From NCBI RefSeq assembly GCF_900069005.2, contig NZ_LN831279.1, forward strand, positions 1,941,140-2,005,139: 64,000 nt of DNA, given 5' to 3'. Below, piece after piece: positions 15,408 through 24,150 of this stretch (its first letter is position 1; each line of letters opens with the position of its first letter). Made by a program: the position numbers and the translations under genes. A model generated the notes under the pieces. That model was not told where the DNA came from. It saw only the letters and a program-made list of their open reading frames with translations, and did not search any database. Origin of the DNA: Paenibacillus sp. GM2. GTDB lineage: Bacteria; Bacillota; Bacilli; Paenibacillales; Paenibacillaceae.

Positions 15408-15899
15408 TTACTGCAAGAACCGGCCACCGATAAAATACCCCAGCGAAATGAACAAAATAGTCCACACCAAGGCTCCTGTACAGCAGAAGACGATATATTT
15501 TCGAAATGGAAGATGGGAAATCCCGGACATATAACCGGAAACATGGCGGATGCCGGGAATAAAATACGCGAATACAATCGTCCAAGCACCGTACTTGTTG
15601 AACCAATTCTTGACCTTATCGTATCGTTTGGGAGTCAGTCCAACCCATTTCCCGCATTTCTCAATAATCGCTGAACCCACTCTTCTCCCAATCACATAAG
15701 TAATGGCCATTCCAGTCACAGAACCGATAAAGCTAATAATAATGGCTAAAAAATAGTTCAATATGTGTTCTGATGCTAAGTAACCAACAAACAACATCAA
15801 TGTCTCGTCCGGGATCGGAAGTCCTACAATCCCCAGCGCCAACAATACTAGAATTGCGGCATATCCATATTGCGTTATAAAATCAATAGCTGTCTCCAT
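15408..15899 (-). CDS. DedA family membrane protein
   Basis: 163 residues, four or five hydrophobic segments, slightly shorter than most DedA proteins (about 200). Family marks are the N-terminal GLPIPDETLMLFVGYLA and the central FAYFIPGIRHVSGYMSGIS, the conserved F..R/P..R...G motif with the arginine needed in E. coli homologues. DedA proteins are implicated in moving undecaprenyl phosphate or phospholipids across the membrane. GGAG precedes the ATG. It is 14 bp after pssA and last in a four-gene run with a two-component system, so a link to membrane lipid control is plausible. Confidence 0.85.
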   Translation of the reverse strand: METAIDFITQYGYAAILVLLALGIVGLPIPDETLMLFVGYLASEHILNYFLAIIISFIGSVTGMAITYVIGRRVGSAIIEKCGKWVGLTPKRYDKVKNWFNKYGAWTIVFAYFIPGIRHVSGYMSGISHLPFRKYIVFCCTGALVWTILFISLGYFIGGRFLQ

Positions 15900-15913
15900 A
15901 ATATTATCTCCGA

Positions 15914-16435
15914 TTATTTCCTGATGCTGATATTCTTAAGTGAAGGGAACGGAATACGGCTGACCATTAGAAAGGATAATACTACGATAAACGCAATAAT
16001 GACCGATGGTTTCAAATGGTTCGTAAGCGACAAGCAGGCCAATAAAGTACCGGCGCAGGTGATAGGCATGCCCGTAAATTGAGGGCTTGATATCGAAATG
16101 TTGAATCTAGCAAGTCTTGAGGCACCGCATACTAGAAATATAATGGCTGCTACAGCACTCAGCCAATGAAATTCCCCGGTTCTATGCAATAAGACCAGAA
16201 ACACGGGCGCCACGCCAAAAGAAACAATGTCCGCCAAGGAATCCAGCTGCTTGCCAAAATCACTGCTGCAGTTCATTAGCCGTGCCAGGTACCCATCGAA
16301 CACATCAAAAAGCGCTGCAATTGCTATAGAGAATAGAGCAAGCCGATACTGCTCGTGAATCGTTAATATCAAAGAGGTAACACCCGCAGATAAATTAACG
16401 AATGTACAAGTGTTAGGTATGAATTTCCAACTCAT
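15914..16435 (-). CDS. pssA: CDP-diacylglycerol-serine O-phosphatidyltransferase
   Basis: 173 residues, membrane-embedded. The CDP-alcohol phosphotransferase motif DX2DGX2ARX8GX3DX3D is complete (DVFDGYLAR, then GKQLDSLAD, about residues 44-69). The N-terminal FIPNTCTFVNLSAGV is typical of Gram-positive PssA, which makes phosphatidylserine, the precursor of phosphatidylethanolamine. The gene starts with TAATG: its ATG overlaps the response-regulator stop by one base, with AAAGGAG before it. No phosphatidylserine decarboxylase gene is nearby. The placement after a two-component system suggests regulated lipid synthesis. Confidence 0.92.
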   Translation of the reverse strand: MSWKFIPNTCTFVNLSAGVTSLILTIHEQYRLALFSIAIAALFDVFDGYLARLMNCSSDFGKQLDSLADIVSFGVAPVFLVLLHRTGEFHWLSAVAAIIFLVCGASRLARFNISISSPQFTGMPITCAGTLLACLSLTNHLKPSVIIAFIVVLSFLMVSRIPFPSLKNISIRK

Positions 16436-17139
16436 TATAATTCTCCTTTCTGAGCGGGGGATTCTTCTTGTTGAAATTTATAGCCGACGCCAATCACGGT
16501 TCGGATAAATTGTGAATCATAGCCAAGCTTCGACCTCAGCTTCTTAATATGCGAATCTACAACTCTGTTATCTCCCTCGAACTCAATTCCCCATACCCGG
16601 GCGATAATGGCTTCACGGGTCACAACCAGATTCTTGTTGTTGATGAGAAGCAGCAGGAGTTCATACTCCTTGGGCGTTAATTCAACCTCTACACCATCTA
16701 CTTCCAGCCGGTGCGCCAGCGTATTAAGAACGGAAGAACCGAACAGGAATCGATATCCATCCGGTTTGTAATTGTCTATAACACGTTTCATTAACGAGTT
16801 TGCCTTGGCAACCAATACCTTTGGACTGAACGGCTTCGTCATGTAGTCATCCGCGCCAAGCTCATAACCTAGCAGCTTATCCTGGTCCGCCGATTTGGCC
16901 GTTAATAGAATAATAGGAACCCCTGAACGAAGCCGCAGCTCTTTGCATACCTCAAATCCATCCATCTGAGGCATCATAATGTCTAATATGACCAGGTCGG
17001 GATAAAGGGCCTCGAACCAGCTCAATGCATCGCGCCCATTGTCCGTCTCCGTGACCTGCCAGCCATCCTGGATGAAATAATCCGAGATCACCTCTCGAAT
17101 CCGCGCTTCATCCTCCACTATAAGCACATGTTTACTCAC
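16435..17139 (-). CDS. OmpR-family response regulator
   Basis: 234 residues from the GTG at 17139. The receiver domain (about 1-115) has the acidic pair VEDE, phospho-accepting Asp in LVILDIMMP, conserved Thr/Ser in LLTAK and Lys in TKPF; the C-terminal winged helix has LTPKEYELLLLL and DNRVVDSHIKKLRSKL. An ATG at 17169 adds ten residues before the domain but has no ribosome binding site; the GTG has AGAAGGA 6 bp upstream. It follows its partner kinase by 83 bp, the reverse of the usual regulator-first order, and overlaps pssA by one base. Confidence 0.9.
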   Translation of the reverse strand: MSKHVLIVEDEARIREVISDYFIQDGWQVTETDNGRDALSWFEALYPDLVILDIMMPQMDGFEVCKELRLRSGVPIILLTAKSADQDKLLGYELGADDYMTKPFSPKVLVAKANSLMKRVIDNYKPDGYRFLFGSSVLNTLAHRLEVDGVEVELTPKEYELLLLLINNKNLVVTREAIIARVWGIEFEGDNRVVDSHIKKLRSKLGYDSQFIRTVIGVGYKFQQEESPAQKGEL

Positions 17140-17222
17140 GCTATTCCTTCTTTCTGGATCTGTTTCCATTCACAGCCGAATCCTGGTTGAACTCCAGATC
17201 GTCTGAATGAACTATCCGCGGA

Positions 17223-18983
17223 TCAGACCGGGAACTCGACGATAAATTGAACGCCATCCTGCAGATTTCTCACCGTATAGCTGCAGCCATGCAAATCCAT
17301 GATTTGCTGTGCAATCGAGAGTCCCAGGCCGGTCCCCCCGGTCTGCCGACTGCGCGAGGCTTCACCGCGATAGAATCGCTCCCAGATGAGGTCAAGCTGC
17401 TCTTCGCTAAGGGTTTCCCCTTGGTTGGAGACGGACAAGGTAGTAAGGTCCGGTGTACTGATCACCTCTATGAGAATCGTGCTTCCTGCTACTGCATGAC
17501 GAATAGCGTTCGTTATCAGATTCAAGACGACCTGCTCGAACCACAGCGGATCAGCCGGTACAGGCTGTTCATTAACCGGCACTACGACAATCTCCAATCC
17601 CTTATCCTGCAATGGGTACATCAGCCTGCTGGCGACCTTCTCCACCAATTCACTGAGCATAAGGGATGTTTTTCGCAATTCGATGGTTCCCGAATCCAAC
17701 CTGGCCAGATCAAGCATATTAGTAATCAACATCTCCATCTTCTCTGCCTCTTCGACAATGACGGAGACGTAATGATCCTGTTTGTTCAAGTTCACCCCGT
17801 CCTTCAAGCCTTCGGCGAAGCTCTTGACGATACTTAACGGGGTTTTTAGCTCATGGGACGCATTGGTGAAAAATTCCTTCTGCGTCTTTTCCATGCGTTC
17901 CTTCTGTTCCATATCTTTCTGTAATTGCTGATTCGCTTCTTTTAGCTCGCGCAGCGCACTGTCCAGCTTCTGCGACATCGTCAGCATACTCATAGACAAG
18001 CTGCCTAATTCATCCTTCTGCCGAATCGGTTTTAAGGATCCAAATTCAAAGTTGAGCATCTTTTTGGCCATTATATTTAATGCAATTAAAGGTTTTGCAA
18101 CCATTTTGGAGAAGAAGAGCGCCAAGATCAGAATCAGTATAATCCCCCCGCAGCCAACATAAATGAACAACCAACGCAACGCCTCATTCGCATCGCTAAT
18201 CTCCTGTAAGGAGGTTACGGTAAACAGCAGATCCTTTTTCCCATTCTCCTTCATGACCGGCTCAATAATAATAAAATTGCTTGTGCCGCTCCATGGCTCC
18301 ACCCACTGGAATTCCTGCTTAACCATCGAATTAAGCTGTTCCTTAACCTCCGTTGAGAGCGGAAAATGCTCATACAAAGCGAACATGAGCAAGCCCTGAC
18401 GCTGGTTCCAATTCTTGATATTCGGCAGGACAAGATCGACGACAGTACCCGAGATTTGCGTGGAGTCATTATCATAGTTCTCGCCAATTGAGGCGGGGCT
18501 GAAATTCAGCTTATTGATTTTATCCGGGTAAAAGACCACAACGGATTCATCCTCACGAATGTCCTTCTCGCCCCAAATCGTTAGCTCGTCTCCAATTTTC
18601 AAGTTGGCATCCCTGAACTTATCCGGATTCATACTCATAAAAAGAGATAGCGCCACGAGAACCCTCTTATGATCGGGAAGCTCCAGCACCAATCGGTAAG
18701 GGTCTTCCATCACCATATTTCCGTCCATATTGACGACAGCCAGCTGACTGCGGCTATGGCTCATAAATTTGACAGCTTCCAGCAGAAGCTCTCTGTTATC
18801 TGCCTTCTCCTGCGTATATTTCAAGGCGAATTTATCCAGTTCCCGCTCCACCTTAGTTATGCGGTAATTCTGATAGAACTTCTCAAAGAAGAAGAACTGC
18901 GACAGAATGATCATAAGATAAAAACAGGCAAAAAAGATGACAGATAAAATAAACAGTTTGAAGGTAATGCTTCTATTTCTCAT
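17223..18983 (-). CDS. Membrane sensor histidine kinase
   Basis: 586 residues. TM1 is at about 8-30; a large extracellular region of about 240 residues follows; TM2 is near 280-302; HAMP region 305-350, then a coiled coil with EANQQLQKDMEQ. The H box is FFTNASHELKTPLS (His about 385), N box NLITNAIRHA, and the final G box GGTGLGLSIA. The first G box differs from the common DxGxG (VSNQGETLSEE). Such kinases sense envelope state or a ligand; the sensor domain gives no obvious match. It is first in an operon with a regulator, pssA and dedA. Confidence 0.9.
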   Translation of the reverse strand: MRNRSITFKLFILSVIFFACFYLMIILSQFFFFEKFYQNYRITKVERELDKFALKYTQEKADNRELLLEAVKFMSHSRSQLAVVNMDGNMVMEDPYRLVLELPDHKRVLVALSLFMSMNPDKFRDANLKIGDELTIWGEKDIREDESVVVFYPDKINKLNFSPASIGENYDNDSTQISGTVVDLVLPNIKNWNQRQGLLMFALYEHFPLSTEVKEQLNSMVKQEFQWVEPWSGTSNFIIIEPVMKENGKKDLLFTVTSLQEISDANEALRWLFIYVGCGGIILILILALFFSKMVAKPLIALNIMAKKMLNFEFGSLKPIRQKDELGSLSMSMLTMSQKLDSALRELKEANQQLQKDMEQKERMEKTQKEFFTNASHELKTPLSIVKSFAEGLKDGVNLNKQDHYVSVIVEEAEKMEMLITNMLDLARLDSGTIELRKTSLMLSELVEKVASRLMYPLQDKGLEIVVVPVNEQPVPADPLWFEQVVLNLITNAIRHAVAGSTILIEVISTPDLTTLSVSNQGETLSEEQLDLIWERFYRGEASRSRQTGGTGLGLSIAQQIMDLHGCSYTVRNLQDGVQFIVEFPV

Positions 18984-19459
18984 ATTTTCACCTACAGAAT
19001 TCTCTGTAATCAGACTTTTCTCGATGTATACACTATAACTCAGTCATTTGTTCTTTATGTGTCCTGCAATGCAACTACTTTTACGACAAGCGCCATATAG
19101 CTATAACGACAAACGATGCGGGATATTTACATTTAACGTAGTGTTTCCTCATATGTCTAAGAAAATCACTTCATTTGAAAGACCGTTTTCGACTGAAAAC
19201 TCTGGTGACCTCTATCCATCCTCCAAGCAGGAAAATAGTATAAAGCATCGGCTACTCTATTGCAGTGACATTAGGAGGTTTCAATTCAAATCTCCCAGAT
19301 CGCGGATAGCAAGGATGCCCAGATTAAAGAATAACCTGTCCGGATTGATTATCCCCCATCGACTATCGATAACGGAATGAGGACAAGGAAAATTTTAGTT
19401 GTACAAGTCATTTTCCCTCATAGGATATAACACAGGGCTAAGGTTTGGGGGTATGAATA
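18984..19459. other. 476-bp intergenic region between divergent genes
   Basis: It must hold the promoters of the two-component operon (minus) and the LysE gene (plus). I see no terminator, RNA motif or convincing operator. An open frame at 19048-19380 on the plus strand has no ribosome binding site and no recognisable composition, and is left out. No lysine-riboswitch hallmarks were seen. Confidence 0.5.
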
Positions 19460-20089
19460 TTGAATATATGGATCAGCCATTTATTGCTTGGACTCTCGTT
19501 GGCTGCGCCAATCGGGCCGATTAATGCCGCTCAGATAGACCGGGGGATCAAGGGAGGTTTTCTCCATGCCTGGTTAGTCGGGCTTGGCGCTATGGTAGCG
19601 GATGGGATTTTTATGCTGCTTGTATATTTTGGCGTTATTCACTTTCTTAACATTCCATTTATGAAAACGTTCCTTCTGTTATTTGGTTTCTTCATTCTGA
19701 CCTACATCGGAGTGGAAAGCTTGCTAACGGTCGGCAAAACGGGAATGGAAATGCGTGGCGGTCATGAATCGCATGTAAAATCCTTTAGCGCCGGATTCGT
19801 GATGTCCATCTCTAATCCCCTCTCCATCCTGTTCTGGATGGGGATCTACGGATCGGTACTGGCGGATATGATCGCTAAATACGACGCCAAAAGGGTGCTG
19901 CTCTACAGCTGTGCTATCATGGCCGGCATCATGTTGTGGGATGTGGCCATGGCCTTGGTGGCCAGCATGTTTAGACGATTCCTGACCGGGCGCCTTATCG
20001 GCGCTGTCTCGGTCATCTCCGGTCTATCGCTTATCGGATTCGGCCTTTACTTCGGATATGAGGCATACCGTATTTTGTTCGGGAATTAA
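19460..20089 (+). CDS. LysE-family exporter
   Basis: 209 residues, about six hydrophobic segments. The family marks are LSLAAPIGPINAAQIDRGIKGG at the N terminus, GVESLLTVGKTG, and FSAGFVMSISNPLSILFW in the middle. LysE/RhtB proteins export lysine, arginine, homoserine or similar amino acids; the substrate cannot be read here. The start is TTG at 19460 with GGGGG at 8 bp; the ATG at 19453 is in another frame. Its last 59 bp overlap the convergent APC permease gene, so each 3' end codes on both strands. Confidence 0.88.
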   Translation: MNIWISHLLLGLSLAAPIGPINAAQIDRGIKGGFLHAWLVGLGAMVADGIFMLLVYFGVIHFLNIPFMKTFLLLFGFFILTYIGVESLLTVGKTGMEMRGGHESHVKSFSAGFVMSISNPLSILFWMGIYGSVLADMIAKYDAKRVLLYSCAIMAGIMLWDVAMALVASMFRRFLTGRLIGAVSVISGLSLIGFGLYFGYEAYRILFGN

Positions 20090-21470
20090 TGCCTGGGGAA
20101 AGCTGGGCTTCTTCTTCACTCTTGGACAAATCCTGCTTAGCCCCCTCAGCCTTATTCCAGAAATGCCGCATGATTAGAGTAACGCACCCGATAATGACGA
20201 TAAATCCGAGACTAATAAAAAATCCGGGCCGGCTGATTTTATGAAACAGGGTCCCCACCAGCGTCAGGCTGATCAGCGCCATCCCGATGTAACGCTTGGC
20301 TTTTCCCCAGCTTGTAAGCTTAAGCAGCTTTCCTGACATCAGCAAAATAAACAGCCAGTTGTATAGAAGCATGATTCCTGCGGCCGTGGTGATGTATTCA
20401 TATACGCTTCTGGGCATTAAAAGAGCAAACACAACCGAGGCGAGCAGCCCTGCCGTCGTCAAGCCTATAGCCGGTAAGGGCTTCTTTCCTTCCACTTTTC
20501 TCCCTCTAATAAAAAATCGCGGTGCGTCCCCGTCCCTGGCTAGAGTAACAATCATAGTCGTGACCGCAAATAATGAGGCAGTCATCGTGGAAAATCCGGC
20601 AATAATGAGGACGGCGTTGAACAAATGCGGAACAAAGGACAGCCTGTAATCCACGAGAGCCACGACAAAAGGGCTTTCTCTGACTGTATAGGATTGCCAG
20701 GGCTCCAGAATCAGCGCCAGACCTATTGAGATGACATAGATGAACATCAGCAGCAAGAGCATGACCTTGCCGGCCTTCGGGGATTCCTTAGGATCTTTCA
20801 GCCGCATTGTCATGAGTCCCAGCGCTTCCAGACCACCATAGCCGTAAAAGGCGAAAATAAGCCCCGCCCAAAACCCAATCAAACCATTGGGGAACCAGTC
20901 CCTGGGAATGGACGGTCCGTGAGCATGGGTCCTGAGGACGCCGGCAATCGCAAGTATGGCAATCACTAGAAACATGAAAATGGCCGCGATCTTCATTACA
21001 GCAAAAATGCTCTCCATCCGTTCAAACCCTTTGGTCCCGATGAAAATAATGATAAGACCCAAAATGCCATATCCAGCAGCAAAGCACCACATCGGTACTT
21101 GCTGGAACCAAAATCTTGAGAACAAGGCAAGTGCTGTTAGCTGGCTTCCCATAATCAGCAGTTCTGACGACCAGTACACCCAGCCACTGCTGAATCCTGC
21201 CCAACGGCCGAAGGCCTTCTTGGCGTAAGAGCGGAAAGAGCCCTCCATCGGATCATCCGCTGTCATTTGCGACAGCTTGTCATAGACCAAATAGGCTCCA
21301 ACAGCTGCTAATACATAAGCAATAACTGCCGAGGGGCCCCCGAGCTGAATAGCGATATGGGACCCCAGAAAAAAACCTGTACCTACCGTACAGGCGACCC
21401 CAAGCAATGACAACTGCCACCACTTCAACTTCTTCTCACTTGTCGCAGGGCTTTTATTTTGAGACACCAT
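20031..21470 (-). CDS. Amino acid permease, APC superfamily
   Basis: 479 residues, about 12 hydrophobic segments. The first helix region LGVACTVGTGFFLGSHIAIQLGGPSAVIAY has the unwound GTGFF motif of APC transporters, and FYGYGGLEALGLMTMRLKDP is the conserved helix 6/loop. It is predicted to import an amino acid by proton symport. AAGGGGAG before the ATG. The 116-bp gap upstream holds a GGCC-rich dyad near 21545-21575 that is not clearly a terminator. The C terminus is long and polar (TKYGMPHIRSKGRIR), and its coding overlaps the LysE gene end by 59 bp. Confidence 0.88.
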   Translation of the reverse strand: MVSQNKSPATSEKKLKWWQLSLLGVACTVGTGFFLGSHIAIQLGGPSAVIAYVLAAVGAYLVYDKLSQMTADDPMEGSFRSYAKKAFGRWAGFSSGWVYWSSELLIMGSQLTALALFSRFWFQQVPMWCFAAGYGILGLIIIFIGTKGFERMESIFAVMKIAAIFMFLVIAILAIAGVLRTHAHGPSIPRDWFPNGLIGFWAGLIFAFYGYGGLEALGLMTMRLKDPKESPKAGKVMLLLLMFIYVISIGLALILEPWQSYTVRESPFVVALVDYRLSFVPHLFNAVLIIAGFSTMTASLFAVTTMIVTLARDGDAPRFFIRGRKVEGKKPLPAIGLTTAGLLASVVFALLMPRSVYEYITTAAGIMLLYNWLFILLMSGKLLKLTSWGKAKRYIGMALISLTLVGTLFHKISRPGFFISLGFIVIIGCVTLIMRHFWNKAEGAKQDLSKSEEEAQLSPGINSRTKYGMPHIRSKGRIR

Positions 21471-21586
21471 AAACTCCCCTTCATCGAAATTTAGGAATCT
21501 CTGTTATCATCCCCCAGGGTGTTGGGATTATGTAGAATCCGCGGGCATATAGGGTGTTCCGCCGCCTTTCGGCCACCTAAAACATT

Positions 21587-22057
21587 TTATAAATCAAGAA
21601 TATACCATGCGTCACAAGCGAAATGCTCTGTCGCATTCAGAGGCTTGTCTAATTGCTTAAACCCTTTTTTGGCATAAAACTTGTTAGCCGCAATCATGTT
21701 GCTCAGCGTCTCCAAATAACATTGCTTATAATGATGCTTGGCGAAATCAAGGGCAGTCTCAAGCAAATGACTCGCTGCTCCGGTTCCACGCGCTTCTTGC
21801 AAAGCATACATCTTCTGCAGTTCACAGACTTCAGGGAAGCCAACCACCGGTCCAATCCCGCAGCCGGCCACAATCCGGTCATCTAGCTCAACGACCCAAT
21901 ACTTGCATCCCTCTGTACTATACAGATGATAGAAATCTCCTAAATTGGGGTCGGCCCACGCTGTGCCCGGTTTATTTGCGCCAAATTCTATCAGACAGGT
22001 TCTTATGAGCTGCTCAACCTGCTTATTATCTGTTTCCTCAATTTCTCTTATTAGCAT
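21587..22057 (-). CDS. GNAT-family N-acetyltransferase
   Basis: 156 residues from the ATG at 22057, chosen because GGGGAGGAGA precedes it; 51 upstream codons of the open frame lack a start signal and have unlike composition. The acetyl-CoA region reads LQKMYALQEARGTGAASHLLETAL (motif A, Q/RxxGxG/A as RGTGAA), followed by LETLSNMIAANKFYAKKGF (motif B). The N terminus MLIREIEETDNKQVEQLI is the usual GNAT beta1-alpha1. The acceptor substrate is unknown. A terminator of the next gene lies upstream, so it is transcribed alone. Confidence 0.88.
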   Translation of the reverse strand: MLIREIEETDNKQVEQLIRTCLIEFGANKPGTAWADPNLGDFYHLYSTEGCKYWVVELDDRIVAGCGIGPVVGFPEVCELQKMYALQEARGTGAASHLLETALDFAKHHYKQCYLETLSNMIAANKFYAKKGFKQLDKPLNATEHFACDAWYILDL

Positions 22058-22151
22058 GTATGATTCTCCTCCCCTCAAGAAATAATATAACATGAACTTT
22101 ATTAATTCATGTAGTGAATAACTTATATGTTTAATAAAAGGATATGCGCAA

Positions 22152-22177
22152 CAAAAAAAGCCGCATTCCTGCGGCTT
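22152..22177 (-). terminator. Rho-independent terminator of the NlpC/P60 gene
   Basis: AAGCCGCA-TTCC-TGCGGCTT perfect stem (22159-22176, plus-strand coordinates) followed on the minus strand by seven T residues. Confidence 0.92.
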
Positions 22178-22214
22178 ATCTAAGGTATCGACCAGGACGG
22201 TCCGGTTCATATTT

Positions 22215-22811
22215 CTATTTCAATACGCTGCCTCCATATAGGAAGCGATTTTGCCAGGAGGATGAAAAATCAGTCACAACCACACCGCCCGCTTTTTGCG
22301 AGTACGTGTGCAGAAGCTGTCCATCTCCCAGATACATAGCTACGTGAGTAATCCGCTGCTGCGATTTATCGATTCCACTATAGGCGGAGCTGCTCGAGCC
22401 TTTATAGCTCATAAAGAACACGATATCTCCACGTTTGAGCTTGTCTATGCTATAGACAGGTGTACTGTTCTCCTTAATCCATGTCCCCTGCTTTCTTGAA
22501 TCGGTAGGGAGAACTATGCCCGCACCTTCTTTAAAGATTTGCCGAATGAAGTCGGAGCAATCAAATGTTGTCGTCGTGCTGCGGTTAGAGCCAAACTCAT
22601 AAGGGGTACCCAAATATTTCATTCCCGTTTGAATTACTTTTTCAATCGTAGAACTGGCTGTGGCCTGACTCTGAACATTTTCTGTTGTGGTATAGGATGA
22701 TGCCATGTCTTTGGCAGATGCTGCATGCGATGGAGTTGGAAGAGTAACGACCGCCGAGACTACTGCAGTAACCACCAGGCTGCCGATCAAGCTTTTCTTA
22801 AAATTAATCAT
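22215..22811 (-). CDS. Secreted NlpC/P60 peptidoglycan endopeptidase
   Basis: 198 residues with a signal peptide (about 1-30, cleavage near SHAASA). The NlpC/P60 domain (about 58-198) has the catalytic Cys in FDCSDFIRQI (about residue 90), His in RITHVAMYLGDG (about 156), and the third residue in LLHTYSQ (about 170). These enzymes cut the D-Glu to diamino acid bond in peptidoglycan stem peptides. GAGGAGG precedes the ATG. Only one catalytic domain and no SH3 or LysM domain is present. Its own promoter region (22812-23136) has no clear c-di-AMP riboswitch. Confidence 0.92.
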   Translation of the reverse strand: MINFKKSLIGSLVVTAVVSAVVTLPTPSHAASAKDMASSYTTTENVQSQATASSTIEKVIQTGMKYLGTPYEFGSNRSTTTTFDCSDFIRQIFKEGAGIVLPTDSRKQGTWIKENSTPVYSIDKLKRGDIVFFMSYKGSSSSAYSGIDKSQQRITHVAMYLGDGQLLHTYSQKAGGVVVTDFSSSWQNRFLYGGSVLK

Positions 22812-23029
22812 ATGTTGTTCCTCCTCTGAGATGACAATTTTGTAACCTATAGGGTATGCTCTGCCAAGCAGAAACGAATATCCTAATCTGTGATTCTATT
22901 ATCTCAGGGTGGAAGCGATAACACAAAGCACTATTTATGCCATTAGAGGATTAATTTAGGGGATTTTAGCGAAAATATACTTTTTATTTCTAATTCATAA
23001 AGAATTTGGATGGTAACACATTTGTAATA

Positions 23030-23075
23030 AAGGGCCATTCCTTACTGCAGCTTTTGCTACAGAGAAATGGCCTTG
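23030..23075 (-). terminator. Probable terminator of the second Fur locus
   Basis: GGCCATT...AATGGCC arms (23033-23072) enclose a second hairpin CTGTAGC/GCTGCAG; a weak TTTATT run follows on the minus strand. It lies 62 bp after the siderophore-binding gene stop. The rest of 22812-23136 carries only the NlpC promoter region. Confidence 0.6.
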
Positions 23076-23136
23076 TGTATATAACCGGCTGCTCGCTATT
23101 TGCTTTTGTATACTGTTGGGTCTAAGTTCTGTTGGA

Positions 23137-24129
23137 TTACTGCCCGGCCAACTTCATGAAATTTTCCGCTGCCAGACGAATAGCCAGAATGCTCCCACTG
23201 TTCAGAGAATTATCAAAGAATAGAACGTGATTTTCCTTAACCGCTGTGAGCGATTTCCATACGTCCATAGCTTCCTTCTCTTGAACCGCTGCCTGAGCCG
23301 TCTTAAGATCATGCTGGATAATAATATAATCGGGATTCATCGCCGACAATGCCTCCAGCGATAGCACTTGCCCTTCTTCGGGATATCCCTCCGGCTTCAA
23401 CAGGCCAAATCCCGTGACATCATTGTAATAGACTGTATTCTTGGCACCCTGAGCAGTAAAATTAGCTTTTCCGTCAACCCGCAGCAATGCAAAGCTCTTC
23501 CCCTTCACCCCGCTCATCTGTTCCTTCGTCTTCGCAATGGTTTCTTTAGTATCGTTGATAAGCTGTTCTGCCAATGATTCTTTGCCTATAACTTGGGCAC
23601 AGAGCATCGTGGCATTCTCCCAAGTATCTCCATAGTCAATTTGCACAACAGGAGCAATCTTGCTTAGCTCATCATAATTCGCGTCAACATGTCCTTTAAA
23701 AGTTACAATCACATCCGGGTTCGCCGCGATCACCGCTTCCAGATTCAAGTCTCTGCCGCTGCCCAAATCAGCGATTTCAACCGTTCCTCGGTATGGCTCC
23801 AGGGTTGCAAATTCCTCCAACGCGCTTTTGGCATTACCCGAAGCGACCGGAGGCGTATCCAGCGCCAAGAAGTAATCCAAGTACAGGGGATGAAGCACAA
23901 CAACGCGCTCCGGCCGTTCCTGGAGTACAATCTCATGACCGACAGCGTCCGTGATCGTTCTGGGCCATACGCCTGTATCCGTTGCTCCAGCTTCAGACGT
24001 ATTGTTCACGTTCGACTGCCCGTTATTGCTATCGCTCACTGAAGGCGAAGCCGCTGGCGCAGCGGCGCACCCGGCCAACATCGCAGTCACAATCACCAAC
24101 GCAGCTATACTACCTAACCATCTCTTCAT
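23137..24129 (-). CDS. Iron-siderophore substrate-binding lipoprotein (FecB/FhuD-like)
   Basis: 330 residues. Signal peptide with lipobox MLAGC (Cys about residue 21), then a Ser/Asn/Ala-rich linker (22-50). The mature protein is a class III solute-binding protein: PERVVVLHPLYLDYFLAL, NLEAVIAANPDVIVTFKG and ALSAMNPDYIIIQHD. It should capture a ferric chelate at the cell surface. It is the last gene of a Fur-box run and has no permease or ATPase genes beside it; the FecCD/FecE pair at 2.4-4.4 kb is a possible partner. ATG with GGAGGAAGC-type site 5-8 bp upstream; 21 bp after the reductase gene. Confidence 0.9.
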   Translation of the reverse strand: MKRWLGSIAALVIVTAMLAGCAAAPAASPSVSDSNNGQSNVNNTSEAGATDTGVWPRTITDAVGHEIVLQERPERVVVLHPLYLDYFLALDTPPVASGNAKSALEEFATLEPYRGTVEIADLGSGRDLNLEAVIAANPDVIVTFKGHVDANYDELSKIAPVVQIDYGDTWENATMLCAQVIGKESLAEQLINDTKETIAKTKEQMSGVKGKSFALLRVDGKANFTAQGAKNTVYYNDVTGFGLLKPEGYPEEGQVLSLEALSAMNPDYIIIQHDLKTAQAAVQEKEAMDVWKSLTAVKENHVLFFDNSLNSGSILAIRLAAENFMKLAGQ

Positions 24130-24150
24130 ATTGCTTCCTCCAGCCTGTCT

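Noticed and set aside
19048-19380. 110-codon plus-strand frame in the LysE/kinase intergenic region
   Set aside because: No ribosome binding site at a start, unlike composition, no recognised domain.
21471-21586. T-box leader before the APC permease
   Set aside because: The GGCC-rich dyad resembles an antiterminator stem only loosely; the T-box core sequence is absent.
22058-22210. 51-codon N-terminal extension of the GNAT protein
   Set aside because: A strong GGGGAGGAGA site precedes the ATG at 22057 and the GNAT fold starts there.
22812-22960. c-di-AMP (ydaO-type) riboswitch before the NlpC/P60 gene
   Set aside because: This is a common location, but the hallmark conserved bases and helices were not found in the available leader.
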